Assembly: GCF_032229225.1 (NCBI RefSeq)
Contig: NZ_CP135076.1
Span: 3,081,001-3,145,000, forward strand
DNA length: 64,000 bases
From: Stakelama saccharophila
GTDB lineage: Bacteria > Pseudomonadota > Alphaproteobacteria > Sphingomonadales > Sphingomonadaceae
Direction of reading: 5' to 3'
This document shows positions 18,105-27,218 of the stretch, piece by piece; position 1 is the stretch's first letter; every line of letters begins with the position of its first letter. A program made the translations under genes and the position numbers. Under the pieces are notes generated by a model that made no database searches, was not told where the DNA came from, and saw only the letters and a list, made by a program, of their open reading frames with translations.

Positions 18105-19716
18105 CGCGCGGGCTCCATTGCTGAATGAACGCCAACAGGACTTGAGGCTGAGTCAGCGCGATTGCCCCGACCAGTCGCGCCGCATGAACACGTAACCGAC
18201 TGGTAGCGGCGATGCGCGCCTCGACGTCCGCTTCCGCCTTTACTTTGGGCCAGAGATCTTCAAAGGTGCTAACCGCCGCTATGAGCTCGCTGTCTACCTC
18301 ATTGTCGGCGAGCGGCGTCACACCCGCATGACGGAGTGCCACGGTGAAATCATCGTTACAATCACTGTAGGCTCTGGTCCCACCTTGCAAGCCGATTCGC
18401 TCGGCTAGTGAGGGGGACTGTTCCGCGAGAAACAACTCGTATTTGAGAACGTACACCAACAGGTCAACCGCCGTGTCGAACAGCGTCTCGCCGGAGAGTT
18501 CCAGGCCCGAAGTGCTGAAATGTTCCAGCCGGTCGACCTTGCGCGCAATGTTGGGCAGAATGCTGATGCGCTCACCGCGCCGCTTCCAGGCCGCGCCGTA
18601 GCCGGCGTTCTTCTCTCGATGTAGGGCGTCTATCGCTTGGATGAGACCATCGCCGGAAGTCGGCCGGCACGTCGCTCGGTTGAAGTAAGCCCGAGCGCCG
18701 GGCTGCGGAATGCCGTCTACTAACCGCGGAAAACGGCGCGCCAGGCGTTCATAAGCCGCGGCCGTGAAGTCGTCGTCAGGGCACGCGTGCAATTCGTTCC
18801 TCAGCCTGTCCTCTGTCCAAATGTCAGCGCCCCATTTGAGACGAACGGTCCGGAGGGAGGCAAGGAGGAAGGGATCCTCTGGCAAGCTCTCAACGGGCCA
18901 GGCGTCGGGATCTTGGCGAACGAGTGCTTCGGCTGCGAACCATTCCAATAAGGCGGCATCCAAGCGGTCTTGGGCGACTTCCAGACGCGGTGTCGAAACT
19001 TCGAAATCGTACGGCGTAACGCCAGGAAACGCATTCACGACCGCGGCCGCACGTTCGAGATGCCGGTCGCGTTCGTAGATGTGAAACGAGGAGGCGAGGA
19101 AATAGGTTGGGCCGGGTTCAACCCCCAGCCAGTTCGCCAACAGTTCCTGCAGGACGCTCCACTCGAACGCATTGACGCCCGAGAACCCCCACATTGCGTC
19201 GTTGCTGCGTACCGCAACATTGAGCAGCAGACGGCCGTCCCTGATCAGCCAGCTGAGCCAGTTGTTGCAGGGGATGTCTAGGGATGGACCAAAGTCAGAT
19301 CGAGGATCGAATAAACTCATGACCGCGCGTCGGCTAGTCCTGTCTGCGCTGAGAAGCCGAAAGACTTCGGCCAGCTGGTCCACGCCCTGCCAGTCCCTGA
19401 GGCGCGGTCCATATCCCGCTCGCCAGACCCTACCATCGTCGGAGAACTGGGCGGCGCGCGGAAGGTAATGGGTCAGCCAGTCGAGGTCGTTTCGCCCGGC
19501 AAGGACCCAGATGCATTCAGCCACGAGGGCGAACGGATCACCTAGTCGCCCGGGTAAGAACGGAAACCGTTCCTGTGGGCATTCTATGAGCGTGCCACGT
19601 CCGAGCACTTCCCGTGTGGCTTCGCCGCGCACCGAGACGGCCTTGCCGTCTTTCAGCACTGCCTCGAAACCACCTACCGTCGCGTGGCTAATGTTGCGGT
19701 ACCGCTCCGATTTCAT
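18082..19716 (-). CDS. Thymidylate synthase-like / Nmad1 fusion, nucleotide modification enzyme
   Basis: A 544-aa protein. Residues about 60-250 show a thymidylate synthase/dCMP hydroxymethylase fold: SRRAVMSLFDP, LDIPCNNWLSWLIRDGRL with the nucleophile Cys, NVAVRSNDAMWGFSGVNAFEWS, and SFHIYERD. A C-terminal region (about 370-450: LHREKNAGYGAAWKRRGERISILPNIARKVDRL) resembles the DUF1599/Nmad1 domain found with modified-base systems. It likely makes a 5-substituted pyrimidine. The ATG at 19716 follows a GGGGAAG ribosome site; a TTG further up is less likely. It is the first gene of the operon and divergent from the TIR gene. Confidence 0.72.
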   Translation of the reverse strand: MKSERYRNISHATVGGFEAVLKDGKAVSVRGEATREVLGRGTLIECPQERFPFLPGRLGDPFALVAECIWVLAGRNDLDWLTHYLPRAAQFSDDGRVWRAGYGPRLRDWQGVDQLAEVFRLLSADRTSRRAVMSLFDPRSDFGPSLDIPCNNWLSWLIRDGRLLLNVAVRSNDAMWGFSGVNAFEWSVLQELLANWLGVEPGPTYFLASSFHIYERDRHLERAAAVVNAFPGVTPYDFEVSTPRLEVAQDRLDAALLEWFAAEALVRQDPDAWPVESLPEDPFLLASLRTVRLKWGADIWTEDRLRNELHACPDDDFTAAAYERLARRFPRLVDGIPQPGARAYFNRATCRPTSGDGLIQAIDALHREKNAGYGAAWKRRGERISILPNIARKVDRLEHFSTSGLELSGETLFDTAVDLLVYVLKYELFLAEQSPSLAERIGLQGGTRAYSDCNDDFTVALRHAGVTPLADNEVDSELIAAVSTFEDLWPKVKAEADVEARIAATSRLRVHAARLVGAIALTQPQVLLAFIQQWSPRDETPSSS

Positions 19717-19840
19717 GAACTTCCCCCCGGTCCCGCCCGCATTCTCAACCCCAATGTTGATTCTCTGTATTCGTAAAGTATGCCTACTGTTCAACCCGCC
19801 TGTATTCGATGGCGATTTTCATTACACCGGCCGGTAGCCC

Positions 19841-20983
19841 ATGATTGATCATCTGCGCATACATGTTGTCTGGGCTTCCGGGTCGCTAGAAGGAGCGCGC
19901 GTCGCTGAAATGATCTCCCGGCATTTCGACGGAATCGGAATGGAAAGGGACGGGGTGGCTTATCGAGTGCCCGTTCGCTTCGCGAGCGCGCCGTGGCTTC
20001 CGGACTCGCCGTTGCCTAAACCCGTTGACCTATCGCGCGCGGACCACAATGCCGTCGTGCTGCTGCATGACGACTTCATGGACGAACAAGCCTCAGTATG
20101 GGATCAATATGTTCAGTCCACGCGTGCGGCCATGGAGACGCGCGGCGCAGCTGACGTCTACATCCCGTTTTGTGACTACGGCGGCAGCGCGATACCCGCC
20201 TCGGACAGGGAGCGGAACACGCAATACGTCTATAGGACGGGCTGGAAGGGACTGGACCAGCTAGCGCGAGATAAGCGTCTGTTGCTCCATGTGCTCGTTC
20301 AGATCCGTCGGCATCTGCGAAAACTCAGCGGCGACGACCGCGACGAGCCGCTGTTCGTTAGTCACGCCAAGGCGGACGGAGACACGATCGCCAGAGAGAT
20401 TGTGGCTTATGTACAGTCACCAGATCATGACGTGCCCCTTCACACCTTCTACGACGCCATGGAGTTGAATCCGGGCGAGGATTTCAAAGCGCGCTTTGAC
20501 GCTGAAATCAGTCGAGGGACGCTGATCGCCATCGTCTCGGATGTGTACGACTCCCGGCCATGGTGCATCTTCGAGCTGACGACCGCGAAGCGGCATAGGC
20601 GGCCAATCGTCTTGGCCGATATCGGGGGCGTTCGCGTCAGCCGAACCTATCCCTACGGCGCAAATCTTCCCCGGGTTCGTCTTGATCCCACCGGTTCGGC
20701 CGGTTCGTGGATAGATCCATTGCTGGTGGAAACCATGTCCGAAGGGCTGCGCTGCGACATCTTTCAGGCTCAAGCGGCGAAAGTTGTGGCGGCGGATTCG
20801 GAGGTCACGGTGATGCCGCGCCCCCCTGAGCTTTTTGACGTGATCGACGCCGATCTATGCCCACGAGTGATCCTATATCCCGATCCTCCGCTAGGAGACC
20901 TTGAGGCTCGGCTCGTCACTCGGGCGATGGCCGCATTGCGAAGTGACAGCCAGCTGAAAACATTGGGCGAATACCAGGCATGA
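19841..20983 (+). CDS. TIR-domain protein (predicted NAD-consuming effector or signal synthase)
   Basis: A 380-aa protein. The N-terminal 160 residues look like a second, degenerate flavodoxin-like module (RIHVVWASGSLEGARVAEMI, AVVLLHDDFMDEQ). A clear TIR domain follows at about 168-285: PLFVSHAKADGD, LHTFYDAMELNPGEDF, GTLIAIVSDVYDSRPWCIFEL and AKRHRRPIVLADI. The catalytic-type Glu in WCIFEL is present. The TIR stop overlaps the SLOG start by four bases (ATGA), so the two are co-translated. Prokaryotic TIR enzymes cut NAD or make cyclic ADP-ribose signals, and which applies here is not visible. Confidence 0.8.
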   Translation: MIDHLRIHVVWASGSLEGARVAEMISRHFDGIGMERDGVAYRVPVRFASAPWLPDSPLPKPVDLSRADHNAVVLLHDDFMDEQASVWDQYVQSTRAAMETRGAADVYIPFCDYGGSAIPASDRERNTQYVYRTGWKGLDQLARDKRLLLHVLVQIRRHLRKLSGDDRDEPLFVSHAKADGDTIAREIVAYVQSPDHDVPLHTFYDAMELNPGEDFKARFDAEISRGTLIAIVSDVYDSRPWCIFELTTAKRHRRPIVLADIGGVRVSRTYPYGANLPRVRLDPTGSAGSWIDPLLVETMSEGLRCDIFQAQAAKVVAADSEVTVMPRPPELFDVIDADLCPRVILYPDPPLGDLEARLVTRAMAALRSDSQLKTLGEYQA

Positions 20984-21873
20984 AACTGAAGGGATGGAAA
21001 GTCGCCTTGTCGGTCAGCGATGCGCCCGACCGGGCGCGTCTGGGGTTCCCTCAGAGGGAAGTTGAACGGACGCTCCTCGCAGTATGCACCGCGATAATCC
21101 GCGAAGGGGGCGAAATACTGTATGCCGGCGATTTGCAGCCCGAGCACTTTACCTTCAAGATATTTCAGCATCTCGCGGGCGCCTACGCCGGAAGCCGGGA
21201 GACAGCCCCCTTCTTATACATCATCGCTGAGCCCATCGCCCGACGAATCCAGTTCCTCGATTTCGTTGCAGCGCTGAAACTTGCCCGCAACGTCGCAAGT
21301 ATCAGACTGTCGAGCGCCGACAAACTGACCTCGGTGCGGCTATCAGGTAAGCACCTCATCGTCGGCGGTGTTGGGGAGGCTCGGCAAACCATATCCACCG
21401 AAGCCGAGTGGAACGACTGGCTGAAAAACCAACCGGGACAGTCTGACGCCGACGCCTACACCGCAGTCCGACGGGCAATTGCGGCGGAAGCGGACGCGCG
21501 AGTGGCGATGGGTGGGAAGATGGGCATCGTCGGCCTGCCGGAAGACCGATATGAAGGTCGGATGCCAGGCGTCATAGAAGAAGCGGTCATGACCTTGGAG
21601 GCGGACAAGCCACTGGTTCTCCTCGGAGCCTACGGTGGTGCAACTCGCGACTGCGCCATTGCGCTCGAACTGATGGATCCCGCCGCCCGTGTTCCGCGTG
21701 AAGCGCAGCAATCTGGGTACCACGATGCGATTGCCCGCATCGCGGCGATGGTCGATCGGATACCGGCGCTTGTTAGGCCCGATTTGCAGGACATTGCCAA
21801 CGATGACCGAAGCGAGCCAACCGCGTTTGCGGTCTGCGATCTGTTCGTCCGTTGGCGTGCTGCGCTAGCCTAG
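20980..21873 (+). CDS. SLOG-family (LOG/DprA-like) nucleotide-sensor domain protein
   Basis: A 297-aa single-domain protein. The opening VALSVSDAPDRARLGFPQREVERTLLAVC and REGGEILYAGDLQPEHFTFKIF fit SLOG proteins with an aYGGDL-like loop. The second half has GIVGLPEDRYEGRMPGVIEEA, then DKPLVLLGAYGGATRD, also typical of that clade. SLOG domains bind NAD-derived or other nucleotide signals. In Thoeris, ThsA pairs a SIR2 effector with SLOG; here no SIR2 or membrane segment is fused, so the output is unclear. It is translationally coupled to the TIR gene. Confidence 0.72.
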   Translation: MKLKGWKVALSVSDAPDRARLGFPQREVERTLLAVCTAIIREGGEILYAGDLQPEHFTFKIFQHLAGAYAGSRETAPFLYIIAEPIARRIQFLDFVAALKLARNVASIRLSSADKLTSVRLSGKHLIVGGVGEARQTISTEAEWNDWLKNQPGQSDADAYTAVRRAIAAEADARVAMGGKMGIVGLPEDRYEGRMPGVIEEAVMTLEADKPLVLLGAYGGATRDCAIALELMDPAARVPREAQQSGYHDAIARIAAMVDRIPALVRPDLQDIANDDRSEPTAFAVCDLFVRWRAALA

Positions 21874-21908
21874 CGCGCCGGCCGAATGCTTAGACAGATG
21901 AGGCAGGG

Positions 21909-22559
21909 TTAGACCATGCGCTGACGCGTGGCCGAGAAACGTTTGGACGTCGCATCAAAATTGATCGGGTCATCCAATGGAATGTTGCGGTGGGCGACGA
22001 TTTGAGGCTCAAGCCAGTCGATCAAGCATTTGGCTTCCGCCAGAGCATATTTGCGCATGTCACGCGGGTTCTTCGCGTAGTTCATACTGGCCAAGATATG
22101 GGCCGGCACAGCCAGAGCGGAGGCTCCGAAATAGACAAACCGCTCGGACAGCAATACCCTGTTGACACGCGTGTCATGCGCCGTGTTGAGCGGACATTGA
22201 GATCCATCTTCTAGGCTGTGCACCGAATCCTCCTGCACCCACGGAGCGTCCAGCTCGTCGCGGTGATAGATGTTGTCGCCTACCTGCTTCTTGGCGGATC
22301 CATTTCGCCTAGATTTCCGAGTTTCGAACTCTTCGCTGGCCCAGTATTCGTCGAATGTTACTGATCGTGTGACCTGCATGGCGAATATGCACCGCAATGC
22401 TGGACGCAATTTTGTGCCCGTTAACCCGACAATCCAATCTCCATCTTTCGCACCGGAACGGATAGCCGGTTTGCAGCAGGCGAGGCTGCAGATGCCCCCG
22501 AACGGATTCGGTGCGAACCCAAGGTCATAGCTAACAGCGTACATATAGACGCTGGTCAT
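21909..22559 (-). CDS. Nucleotide modification associated domain 2 (Nmad2) protein
   Basis: A 216-aa protein. The N-terminus MTSVYMYAVSYDLGFAPNPF, then GGICSLACCKPAIRSGAKDGDWIVGL, matches the Nmad2 family, cysteine-rich proteins predicted to work on hypermodified nucleotides. Biochemistry is not known to me. The ATG at 22559 shares its first base with the stop of the ThsB-like gene (TGATG), so the two are co-translated. A longer frame exists upstream but runs through the neighbouring gene, so it is rejected. Confidence 0.7.
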   Translation of the reverse strand: MTSVYMYAVSYDLGFAPNPFGGICSLACCKPAIRSGAKDGDWIVGLTGTKLRPALRCIFAMQVTRSVTFDEYWASEEFETRKSRRNGSAKKQVGDNIYHRDELDAPWVQEDSVHSLEDGSQCPLNTAHDTRVNRVLLSERFVYFGASALAVPAHILASMNYAKNPRDMRKYALAEAKCLIDWLEPQIVAHRNIPLDDPINFDATSKRFSATRQRMV

Positions 22560-23047
22560 CAGGCCGCGCATCCCCTCGTGCCGTCGCGCGTGCTTCTCTC
22601 GATGCCTGCCGGGGTTTCCTGCGGATCGCATCGTCCCTCGATCGCGCCGATGATATTCTTTGAGTTCCAAGCAACGATCGCATCGCCGTACTTGTCTAGG
22701 GCGGCCGGAATGTCATTTTCTGTGCCACCGTGTTCATAGACGCCGACGATGCGCTTGCCCAGACGATGAGCCGTCTCGATTTCCCAGTTCACCCAAGGGC
22801 GCTGGTGGGTGTTCTTGCCGATGACAACCACGACCGTTGAGGCCCAGGACATCTTCATGCGCAGCAAACGCTTGAGTGTTTTGTCAGCGATTAGCCCTTT
22901 ACGAAGTCTCTCTGCATTAGCGGGCTTTGCGCGGATCGAGCTGTTACGGATTTCTAGCGCATTCCGGCGCAGCATGTTTGTCAGGCTCGTGACCCGAGCA
23001 TCATCTGCGTGATGATGGCTGATGAACACATGACGACGCTTGGTCAT
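22559..23047 (-). CDS. ThsB-like TIR-like (DUF1863) domain protein
   Basis: A 162-aa protein. HVFISHHHADDARVTSL opens a TIR-like fold, with STVVVVIGKNTHQRPWVNWEIETA and GKRIVGVYEHGG later. This is the compact DUF1863/ThsB class; Thoeris ThsB makes a cyclic ADP-ribose signal after phage sensing. The ATG at 23047 follows GGAAGAAG; an upstream in-frame TTG is less likely. It is coupled to the Nmad2 gene rather than to a ThsA effector. The nearest SLOG gene is convergent with it, 1.2 kb away. Confidence 0.75.
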   Translation of the reverse strand: MTKRRHVFISHHHADDARVTSLTNMLRRNALEIRNSSIRAKPANAERLRKGLIADKTLKRLLRMKMSWASTVVVVIGKNTHQRPWVNWEIETAHRLGKRIVGVYEHGGTENDIPAALDKYGDAIVAWNSKNIIGAIEGRCDPQETPAGIERSTRDGTRGCAA

Positions 23048-23454
23048 AACTTCTTCCGTCTCCAACTACCGCTGATCACATGCCAACGGTGTACTGCATT
23101 CGTTCTAAAATGTGAACTAGCGTGAACCTGTCCTCGCGTGCGACAGGTTCCGGACATCTTTTGACCAAAGATCCCGACCTGTCGCCGGGGAGGTGCGGTC
23201 AATAGATAAACCAGGGGGCCAGTTTTTGCGGCGCAGCAGGACTGCACGAAATACGGCAATGAGGGCGCGTAGCTGACGCGTCGATCGCAGCCGGGAACGT
23301 CCGCTATATCCATCTGTGTTCCCGAAAGGAGCCGTTCCGGAACGTCGAACATTGCGGTCGTTCCGCGCGGCACAACCAAGCAGCTGAACGAATGGTGGGT
23401 TCCGGGCTCACCGATCTTGACACTGAACGGCGATAATGAGGGCGCAAAGCCGCC
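23048..23454. other. Non-coding region with a 9-bp hairpin
   Basis: About 400 bp with no gene I can support. It contains GAACCTGTC-N9-GACAGGTTC (23124-23150), a perfect 9-bp stem, and probably the promoter of the ThsB-like/Nmad2 pair. Confidence 0.45.
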
Positions 23455-24096
23455 CTATCGCTTCTCCGGAGATGCCCTGGCAGCGGCACGTTCCGCCCGC
23501 TCGTGCTCTCGGTGCAATATCGCCTCCCACCGGTCCGGATCGGCCTTGGCCATCATGTCTTGCCCGGCATGCCACATGTCCAGCCCGAGCATGCGCGCGG
23601 CGATGCGCTCGGGCATCGCCCAACTTACCGGCATCGACCGTGCGACAGCTCCTGGCAGGATGGCGAACGTCATCATGCCGGCGACCGCGAACGCGATCCG
23701 GTTTTTCTTCAGTTCGCGGTTCTGCGCATGGACCGACCGGGTCGTGGCAATGGCAGCATCGAACCGGTCGCTCGCGGCATTCATATTGTAGGTGGCTCGG
23801 TCCAGCATCTGCTGATCGTGTTCGCGGCTGCTCCGGGCAGCTGCGGTGATCTGTTGCGCGATAACTTCCGGCGTCAGCTTGACGCCCGGCTGGCCGGCAA
23901 CCTTGCGCGCCCAGACACAGATATCCTCCAGCCGCTTGCCGATCGCCTCAAGCGTTGGTTCGTAATCGGGCATGGATGTGCGTTCGGCGGTGAGCTGCTC
24001 GATCGCGCGGCGAAGCAGTCCCACCTCGCCGCGCAGTTCGGTAAAGGCCTGCGCGGCAAAGCTGGCCGCCGCTCCTTCGGTGCTTTCCTGGTCCAT
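23455..24096 (-). CDS. DUF6118-like protein of conjugation module
   Basis: A 213-aa protein. A coiled-coil N-terminal half (FTELRGEVGLLRRAIEQL, YEPTLEAIGKRLEDI) is followed by one hydrophobic helix near residues 145-165 (IAFAVAGMMTFAILPG). The C-terminus is charged and ends WEAILHREHERAERA. Proteins of this type, annotated as DUF6118, sit directly after traA in sphingomonad plasmids. The function is unknown, but a membrane-anchored accessory role in transfer is plausible. It begins at 24096, 10 bp downstream of the traA stop. The family call is from memory. Confidence 0.6.
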   Translation of the reverse strand: MDQESTEGAAASFAAQAFTELRGEVGLLRRAIEQLTAERTSMPDYEPTLEAIGKRLEDICVWARKVAGQPGVKLTPEVIAQQITAAARSSREHDQQMLDRATYNMNAASDRFDAAIATTRSVHAQNRELKKNRIAFAVAGMMTFAILPGAVARSMPVSWAMPERIAARMLGLDMWHAGQDMMAKADPDRWEAILHREHERAERAAARASPEKR

Positions 24097-24106
24097 GCGA
24101 CCGTAT

Positions 24107-27046
24107 CTATCGGCCGAGCCCGCGCGAACGCGAGTGGCCGAGCCAGTTCTGGATGCTGTGGGACAGGGATGCGCCCTGGTGGGGCGCCAGACCAAGTTCT
24201 GGCAGACGCTTTCTCACCAGCGACTCGGCCTGGGCGTCGCGCTCCATGCTCTTGCCCATGGCGGTCATCTGCTGGCCGATCGCCCGTGCGCCCTTGCTGT
24301 CACCGGCACGGTCCAGCCTGCGGTGCGCCGTCGCCAGCTTGGTCCAGTCCTCGACGAACCGGTCGGCCCGGCGCTCGGGGCTCGCGCGCATTTCCGTCTC
24401 CAGCGTCATCGCGCGGATGGCGGCACTGGTCCGTCCCTTTGCCGCTTCGTCGGCAAGGCCGGCGTCGCGCGCAAAGGCTTCGCCGAGGTCGCGCGCGGCG
24501 TGCGGGCGCACCGCCTCGAGCGCGGCACGCGCCTTGTCGAGCGCCGCCGTCTGATGCGGCAGCTCGCGATAGCCGTCGCGCCGCATGCGCATAATATCGG
24601 CGGTCGCCCGCGCGAACCGCTGGACCGCGCTACCCAGACCAGGTGGCTCGATCCCCGGCGCGGGCGACGCATCGAGTTTCAGTCCGTCGAACATGCCGCG
24701 CGTCATTGGCGGCGCGGCCGGCCGCAGGTCCAGCCCGGCAAACGGATCGTGTGACGGTGTGGGTATGACCTTCTCGACCATGTCGCGGTTTATCTTCAGG
24801 CCATCGAACATGCTCCGGCGCTTTGTGGGCTGCTTCGCCTGCTCGCGCTCGGGCGTGCGGAGATGATCGGACGCCATATCCTTGGCCCGCTCGCGAGAGA
24901 GCGCGCGGACGAGTTTCGACCGGTCGGCGAAGTCGTCGCGGCCGTAATGGAGATCGACGCTGTCGCGGTGGCGGGACAGCGCCACATAGGCGGCATGCCG
25001 ATCGAGCCCCGGCGTCGCCAGCACGTGCACCCGGTCGACCGTCATCCCCTGCGCCTTGTGGACGGTCGCGGCGTAGCCGTGATCGATCGCGGCATAATCC
25101 TTCACATCGAGCGCGACCGCCCGGTCGTCGTCGAGGATCACCGCCATGCGGCTTCGGCTGACCGAGTGGACGGTCCCGAGCGAGCCGTTCTTCACCCCCA
25201 GGCTGCGCTCGTTCCTCAGGAACATCACCCGGTCGCCGGACGCGAAGCGGCGTTCGCCCTTCTCCGTTTGCAACGTCACATCCTCGCCCAGCGCTTCCAC
25301 CTCGCGCAGGCTCGCGCGGGCCGCCAGGTTCAGCTCGCGCACTTCGGCATTGGTGTGAGTGAGGATGATCCGGCTCGCCTCCAGCGACCGATCGCAGTCG
25401 CGGTCCCACCGCGCGATGAGCGCGCGCCGTGCCTGCTCGCGCGTCTCGGCGGCGTGGATATGGCCGTGCTCGTCATAGGCGCTGATCGCCAGCCCGGTCC
25501 GCCCGGTCGCCAGCTGCCGCGTCGCATCGCGCTGCCAGTCTGCACGCTGCCGCCGGACCTCGGTGATCTCCACGCTGCCGTGGCGCTCGGCGACCGAGCG
25601 GAACGCAGCGCCGGCCTCGATCGCCTGGAGCTGTTCGGGATCGCCGACCAGCACCACCTTGGCGCCGCGCTTCCGGCTCTCGGCAATCACCCGTTCCATC
25701 TGCCGCGTACCGATCATGCCGGCCTCGTCGATCACGAGCACATCGCGCGACGTGAGCAGATCGCGGTCCTGCTCCCATTGATGTTCGAGACTGGCTAGCG
25801 TGCGTGAAGTGATCCCCGAGCCGTGCTCGAGGTTCTCGGCGGCGATGCCGGAGAGCGCCGCGCCGACAACGCGGTAGCCTTCCTGCTCCCATCCGTCCCG
25901 CGCAACGCTCAGCATGGCCGATTTGCCCGTCCCGGCATAGCCGACCACCGTTGCCAGGCCAGTGTCGCGTGTTACGTGGCGAAGCGCGGCTTCTTGCATC
26001 TCCCCGAGAACGAGACCCGCACTTGCCGAGCGAGCGAGGGTCCCCCCTATCGTCCGCTCGGCAAGACCATGGCCGCGCTGGCGCGCCAGCGCCTCGGTCG
26101 CGATCTCCAGGCGCCGTTCGGTCTCCAGCATATCGCGCGAGGTGAACCGCTCCTGCCCGCGCCCGTCCTTGCCGAGCTTCACCAGCTCGGGCGACCCGCG
26201 TACCGCCGCCATCACATGATCGAACTGCTCCTTTCCGTCGCTATGGCGGTGGACGAACATGGCAAGGTCGCGGGTGGTGAAGGTGGATTGCTGGTGGGTG
26301 ATCGCATCGAGCGCCAGTTCCGGTCGGGCGAGCAGCCTGTCGCCATTCTCGCGCGCAATGTCGCGGTGCTCGTCGAGCCGCTCGGACGACCGTCCCTGCT
26401 CGACCATGCGCGATGCCGCCGGGCCGATCTTGTGCTGGGGTTCGAGATCGATGCCCTGGGCTTCCAGTGAGCGGTGATCGACGCTCGCGTCGATATCGAG
26501 CTCGACCAGCCTGTGGTTCACATGCTGTGCCCAGGCCTCGCGCCAATGGTCGAGCAGATCGGTGCGGTTCCACTCGCGCATCTTCGCGCCGAACCCGTTC
26601 TCATCGACCGAGCGCATGGTGAGCATCACATGCGCATGGGGTTTGACCATGCCGTCCGGTCCGACATCGCGGTGGACGTTCAGGTCGGCGATCATGCCCC
26701 GGTCGACGAACTCGGCTTTCACGAACTCGCGCGCGAGCCGGATACCCTCGGCGCTGTCCAGCTCCCGCGGGATCGCGAACTCGACCTCGCGCGCCAACTG
26801 CGCGTCCTTGCGGACCTCGCCCGCCTCGACGTCGTTCCACAGTCGCTCGCGATAACGGAGATGCTCCGGCGCGCCGTCCGGCAGCAGCACTTCCGAATGC
26901 TCGACGCCCGCCTTGCTGGAAAAATCGTGATCGCGGTCGAGCCGCTGGTCGTGCAGCCGCGACGCGGAACGATAGGCGGCAGCCGCCAGCGCCGACGACC
27001 CTGCGGCGCGCGAGATGACTTTGGCGGAGAAATGGTAGATCGCCAT
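24107..27046 (-). CDS. traA: Ti-type conjugative relaxase-helicase TraA
   Basis: A 979-aa MOBQ relaxase fused to a RecD-like helicase. The N-terminus AIYHFSAKVISRAAGSSALA and Tyr25 (AAYRSASRL) fit the nicking site. The histidines at 137 and 139 in VKPHAHVMLTMR form the metal-binding HUH motif. A helicase Walker A (GYAGTGKSAML) lies near residue 365, followed by DVLVIDEAGMIGTRQM (Walker B), KVVLVGDPEQLQAIEAG, and a UvrD-like C-terminal block (ATVHKAQGMTVDRV). It nicks oriT and unwinds the transferred strand. It is divergent from traC with an oriT-like site between them, the classic Ti plasmid order. The reading frame is intact. Confidence 0.93.
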   Translation of the reverse strand: MAIYHFSAKVISRAAGSSALAAAAYRSASRLHDQRLDRDHDFSSKAGVEHSEVLLPDGAPEHLRYRERLWNDVEAGEVRKDAQLAREVEFAIPRELDSAEGIRLAREFVKAEFVDRGMIADLNVHRDVGPDGMVKPHAHVMLTMRSVDENGFGAKMREWNRTDLLDHWREAWAQHVNHRLVELDIDASVDHRSLEAQGIDLEPQHKIGPAASRMVEQGRSSERLDEHRDIARENGDRLLARPELALDAITHQQSTFTTRDLAMFVHRHSDGKEQFDHVMAAVRGSPELVKLGKDGRGQERFTSRDMLETERRLEIATEALARQRGHGLAERTIGGTLARSASAGLVLGEMQEAALRHVTRDTGLATVVGYAGTGKSAMLSVARDGWEQEGYRVVGAALSGIAAENLEHGSGITSRTLASLEHQWEQDRDLLTSRDVLVIDEAGMIGTRQMERVIAESRKRGAKVVLVGDPEQLQAIEAGAAFRSVAERHGSVEITEVRRQRADWQRDATRQLATGRTGLAISAYDEHGHIHAAETREQARRALIARWDRDCDRSLEASRIILTHTNAEVRELNLAARASLREVEALGEDVTLQTEKGERRFASGDRVMFLRNERSLGVKNGSLGTVHSVSRSRMAVILDDDRAVALDVKDYAAIDHGYAATVHKAQGMTVDRVHVLATPGLDRHAAYVALSRHRDSVDLHYGRDDFADRSKLVRALSRERAKDMASDHLRTPEREQAKQPTKRRSMFDGLKINRDMVEKVIPTPSHDPFAGLDLRPAAPPMTRGMFDGLKLDASPAPGIEPPGLGSAVQRFARATADIMRMRRDGYRELPHQTAALDKARAALEAVRPHAARDLGEAFARDAGLADEAAKGRTSAAIRAMTLETEMRASPERRADRFVEDWTKLATAHRRLDRAGDSKGARAIGQQMTAMGKSMERDAQAESLVRKRLPELGLAPHQGASLSHSIQNWLGHSRSRGLGR

Positions 27047-27075
27047 GGCGGCAATCCATCTACACTATAAAAGCG

Positions 27076-27104
27076 ACGTCGGCACGACGTATAAGCGCGC
27101 CCTC
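27076..27104 (+). other. Candidate oriT with nic-like sequence
   Basis: A perfect inverted repeat ACGTCG-GCA-CGACGT (27076-27090) is followed at once by ATAAGCGCGCCCTC. RSF1010/Ti-type MOBQ oriTs have an inverted repeat followed by TAAGTGCGCCCT, nicked within GCG/CCC; this copy differs by one base. It lies between traA and traC, the usual place, so the nick is predicted near 27099/27100. Confidence 0.75.
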
Positions 27105-27218
27105 GAAAGATTTAATCTTCCTCGGGACTAGGACATGTCAGGAGATATCGCGGTATTTACGCGCGCACAAGCGAGCGATAGCTGAACCGTTTTCGCCACC
27201 AACAAGAGGACGACTGTC

